NCBI GenBank assembly: GCA_022424925.1
Contig: JAKMGM010000023.1
Span: forward strand, 1 to 7,575
DNA from: Candidatus Poseidoniaceae archaeon
Lineage (GTDB): Archaea > Thermoplasmatota > Poseidoniia > Poseidoniales > Poseidoniaceae
Direction of reading: 5' to 3'
DNA length: 7,575 nucleotides
A program made the position numbers and the translations under genes. Positions within the stretch are counted from its first letter, which is position 1. Each line of letters opens with the position of its first letter. The notes under the pieces were generated by a model. That model saw nothing but the letters and a program-made list of their open reading frames with translations. It was not told where the DNA came from and made no database searches. Positions 6,683 through 7,575 of this stretch are shown piece after piece.

Positions 6683-7045
6683 ATGAAATTTCGAGTCGCC
6701 TTAGAATCCTATACGGTAATGGCGAAACATGGATACTTCAGCCATGAACATGAAAACGACCAGCCGTTCGTGTTCAGCGTATGGACTACGTTAACAGGTC
6801 AAGCGATCGAAGAGAACCTCGAACATACGCTCAATTACGCTGATATTCAAATCGCTATAGATGAAGTCATGTTACGAGCCAATAAGCCGATTCTTCTGAT
6901 GGAGACAATGGCCCAGCGGGTTGTAGACATTTTGAAGCGAAAAACCAATGTCGCTACCATTCACATACGTATTGAAAAGCCACAAGCACCTTTGCCGCAT
7001 CCGGGTGGGTTAGCGGTGGTTGAATACGAATGGAGTCGAAAGTGA
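6683..7045 (+). CDS. folB: Dihydroneopterin aldolase (FolB type)
   Basis: FolB cleaves 7,8-dihydroneopterin to 6-hydroxymethyl-7,8-dihydropterin and glycolaldehyde, an early step of folate-type pterin synthesis; many members also epimerise the substrate. The 120-residue length is normal for this tunnelling-fold enzyme. Visible family features are KHGYFSHEHEND (15-26, compare HGxxxxE, with the pterin-contact Glu at about E22), LEHTLNYADI (46-55, matching the xxTVNYAxV block, Y52), the LMETMAQRVVDIL helix (72-84) with the pterin-anchoring E74, and IEKPQAPLP (97-105) with the catalytic lysine at K99. This is the bacterial/eukaryotic FolB family rather than the archaeal MptD family. It sits eight bases after the parvulin gene with a good ribosome site, and 36 bases before the next gene. 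7,8-Dihydroneopterin triphosphate epimerase (FolX) is a close relative and cannot be fully excluded from sequence alone. Confidence 0.9.
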   Translation: MKFRVALESYTVMAKHGYFSHEHENDQPFVFSVWTTLTGQAIEENLEHTLNYADIQIAIDEVMLRANKPILLMETMAQRVVDILKRKTNVATIHIRIEKPQAPLPHPGGLAVVEYEWSRK

Positions 7046-7081
7046 GCGAGGCTTGAAACCCGACAACCCTTACGACACTGC

Positions 7082-7575
7082 ATGGCGGATGAAACTTCGA
7101 GAGTCTTCGTGCCTTCCGCTATTGAAGAAGGAGGAGGCTCCATTGCTCTGGGGTGCTTCTCGAGTGAAGAAACGGCCTGGAATGTTCTCCGTAGTTTCCT
7201 CAAAAAAAGCGAACAGATGCTGTTGGAATCATGTTCCGTTGTCGTCTGGGACATCGATGTCATTGGCCAGGATGGGGTCACTGTACTCTCGACCATGGAA
7301 TGCAAGGACTGTCCGGTTTGTGGACGTCGTACCTTTTGGCTGGACTTGGATAACTTCTCTGCATTATGTCACGGTGAGGCGTGCGCAGCCTGGGTTGAAG
7401 AAAGCACTGTTGAGCCAGGTGTTATCGATTGTGGCTGGCCACCAGTGCGGTTTCTCAAGCAAGCAAAAGACATTGAAGAAGCGTTCAGTGAGCTGTTCAA
7501 AATCGGAGACCAAATGAAAGCAGTATCTCGAGTCGATTCACTCGAAGATGAACAACCCGAAGCAATGCTCAAGGA
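7082..7575 (+). CDS. Unrecognised protein with a zinc-ribbon-like cysteine cluster (C-terminus cut by window edge)
   Basis: An open frame begins with an ATG at 7082 and runs off the right edge after 164 complete codons. I do not recognise the family. The protein is acidic overall, with no signal peptide or membrane helix, so it is probably cytoplasmic. Five cysteines cluster at residues 74, 77, 80, 96 and 101 in the pattern CKDCPVCGRR, 15 intervening residues, then CHGEAC; C77/C80 with C96/C101 would make a four-cysteine zinc site. Before it is a region with a helix (about 28-48) and a hydrophobic strand (52-62); after it comes a Gly-Trp-Pro-Pro segment and a charged, probably helical stretch (127-160). 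It is in the same frame as folB, separated by its stop and 36 bases, and no Shine-Dalgarno motif is evident. Coding is supported by the long open frame, the spaced cysteines and its fit in the gene series. Confidence 0.72.
   Translation, partial: MADETSRVFVPSAIEEGGGSIALGCFSSEETAWNVLRSFLKKSEQMLLESCSVVVWDIDVIGQDGVTVLSTMECKDCPVCGRRTFWLDLDNFSALCHGEACAAWVEESTVEPGVIDCGWPPVRFLKQAKDIEEAFSELFKIGDQMKAVSRVDSLEDEQPEAMLK

Noticed and set aside
7020..7517. Plus-strand open frame of 165 codons overlapping the folB end
   Set aside because: It overlaps folB out of frame and competes with the frame starting at 7082, which stays open to the window edge and has the ordered cysteine cluster.
1..7575. Defence system, mobile element, CRISPR or RNA gene
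   Set aside because: I looked for direct and inverted terminal repeats, regularly spaced repeats, transposase or integrase motifs and tRNA-like cloverleaf segments and saw none; the window is almost fully occupied by ordinary coding genes.

Overview
This window looks like a piece of a marine planktonic archaeal chromosome, most likely a Marine Group II euryarchaeon (Ca. Poseidoniales). That assignment is inference. It rests on the mix of bacterial-type metabolic genes (LipB, FolB, UbiX, a stand-alone parvulin), the Asn/Ser/Thr-rich surface protein with thrombospondin type 3 calcium repeats, the membrane-anchored M28 peptidase, a possible leaderless start with an archaeal-like TATA element before ubiX, and tight single-strand gene packing. 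No marker gene such as rRNA or a ribosomal protein is present to prove it.

Layout. The left third (1-2520) is one long minus-strand gene that runs off the left edge. It encodes a secreted or surface beta-propeller protein: a signal peptide, 14 WD40-like repeats (which would make two seven-bladed propellers), three thrombospondin type 3-like acidic repeats, a sequon-rich linker and a C-terminal membrane anchor. A divergent intergenic region of about 200 bases (2521-2724), carrying a perfect 12-base palindrome, separates it from a plus-strand series that fills the rest of the window: dut (dUTPase), lipB (octanoyltransferase), ubiX (flavin prenyltransferase), a SAP-TM-M28 metallopeptidase, a single-domain parvulin prolyl isomerase, folB (dihydroneopterin aldolase), and a protein with a cysteine cluster that resembles a zinc ribbon and is cut by the right edge.

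How the genes relate. The plus-strand genes are closely spaced (8 to 80 bases apart), so dut-lipB and ubiX-peptidase-ppiC-folB-unknown may be transcription units. They do not form one pathway. The theme is housekeeping: nucleotide-pool sanitation, cofactor synthesis (lipoate, prenylated FMN, folate) and protein handling, next to two cell-surface proteins. lipB, the parvulin gene and folB have Shine-Dalgarno-like motifs, while ubiX has none but has a TATA-like element placed for a leaderless transcript. I see no mobile element, CRISPR array, tRNA or rRNA. The most unusual items are the SAP domain joined through a membrane helix to an exported peptidase, the 14-repeat propeller protein, and the unrecognised cysteine-cluster protein.
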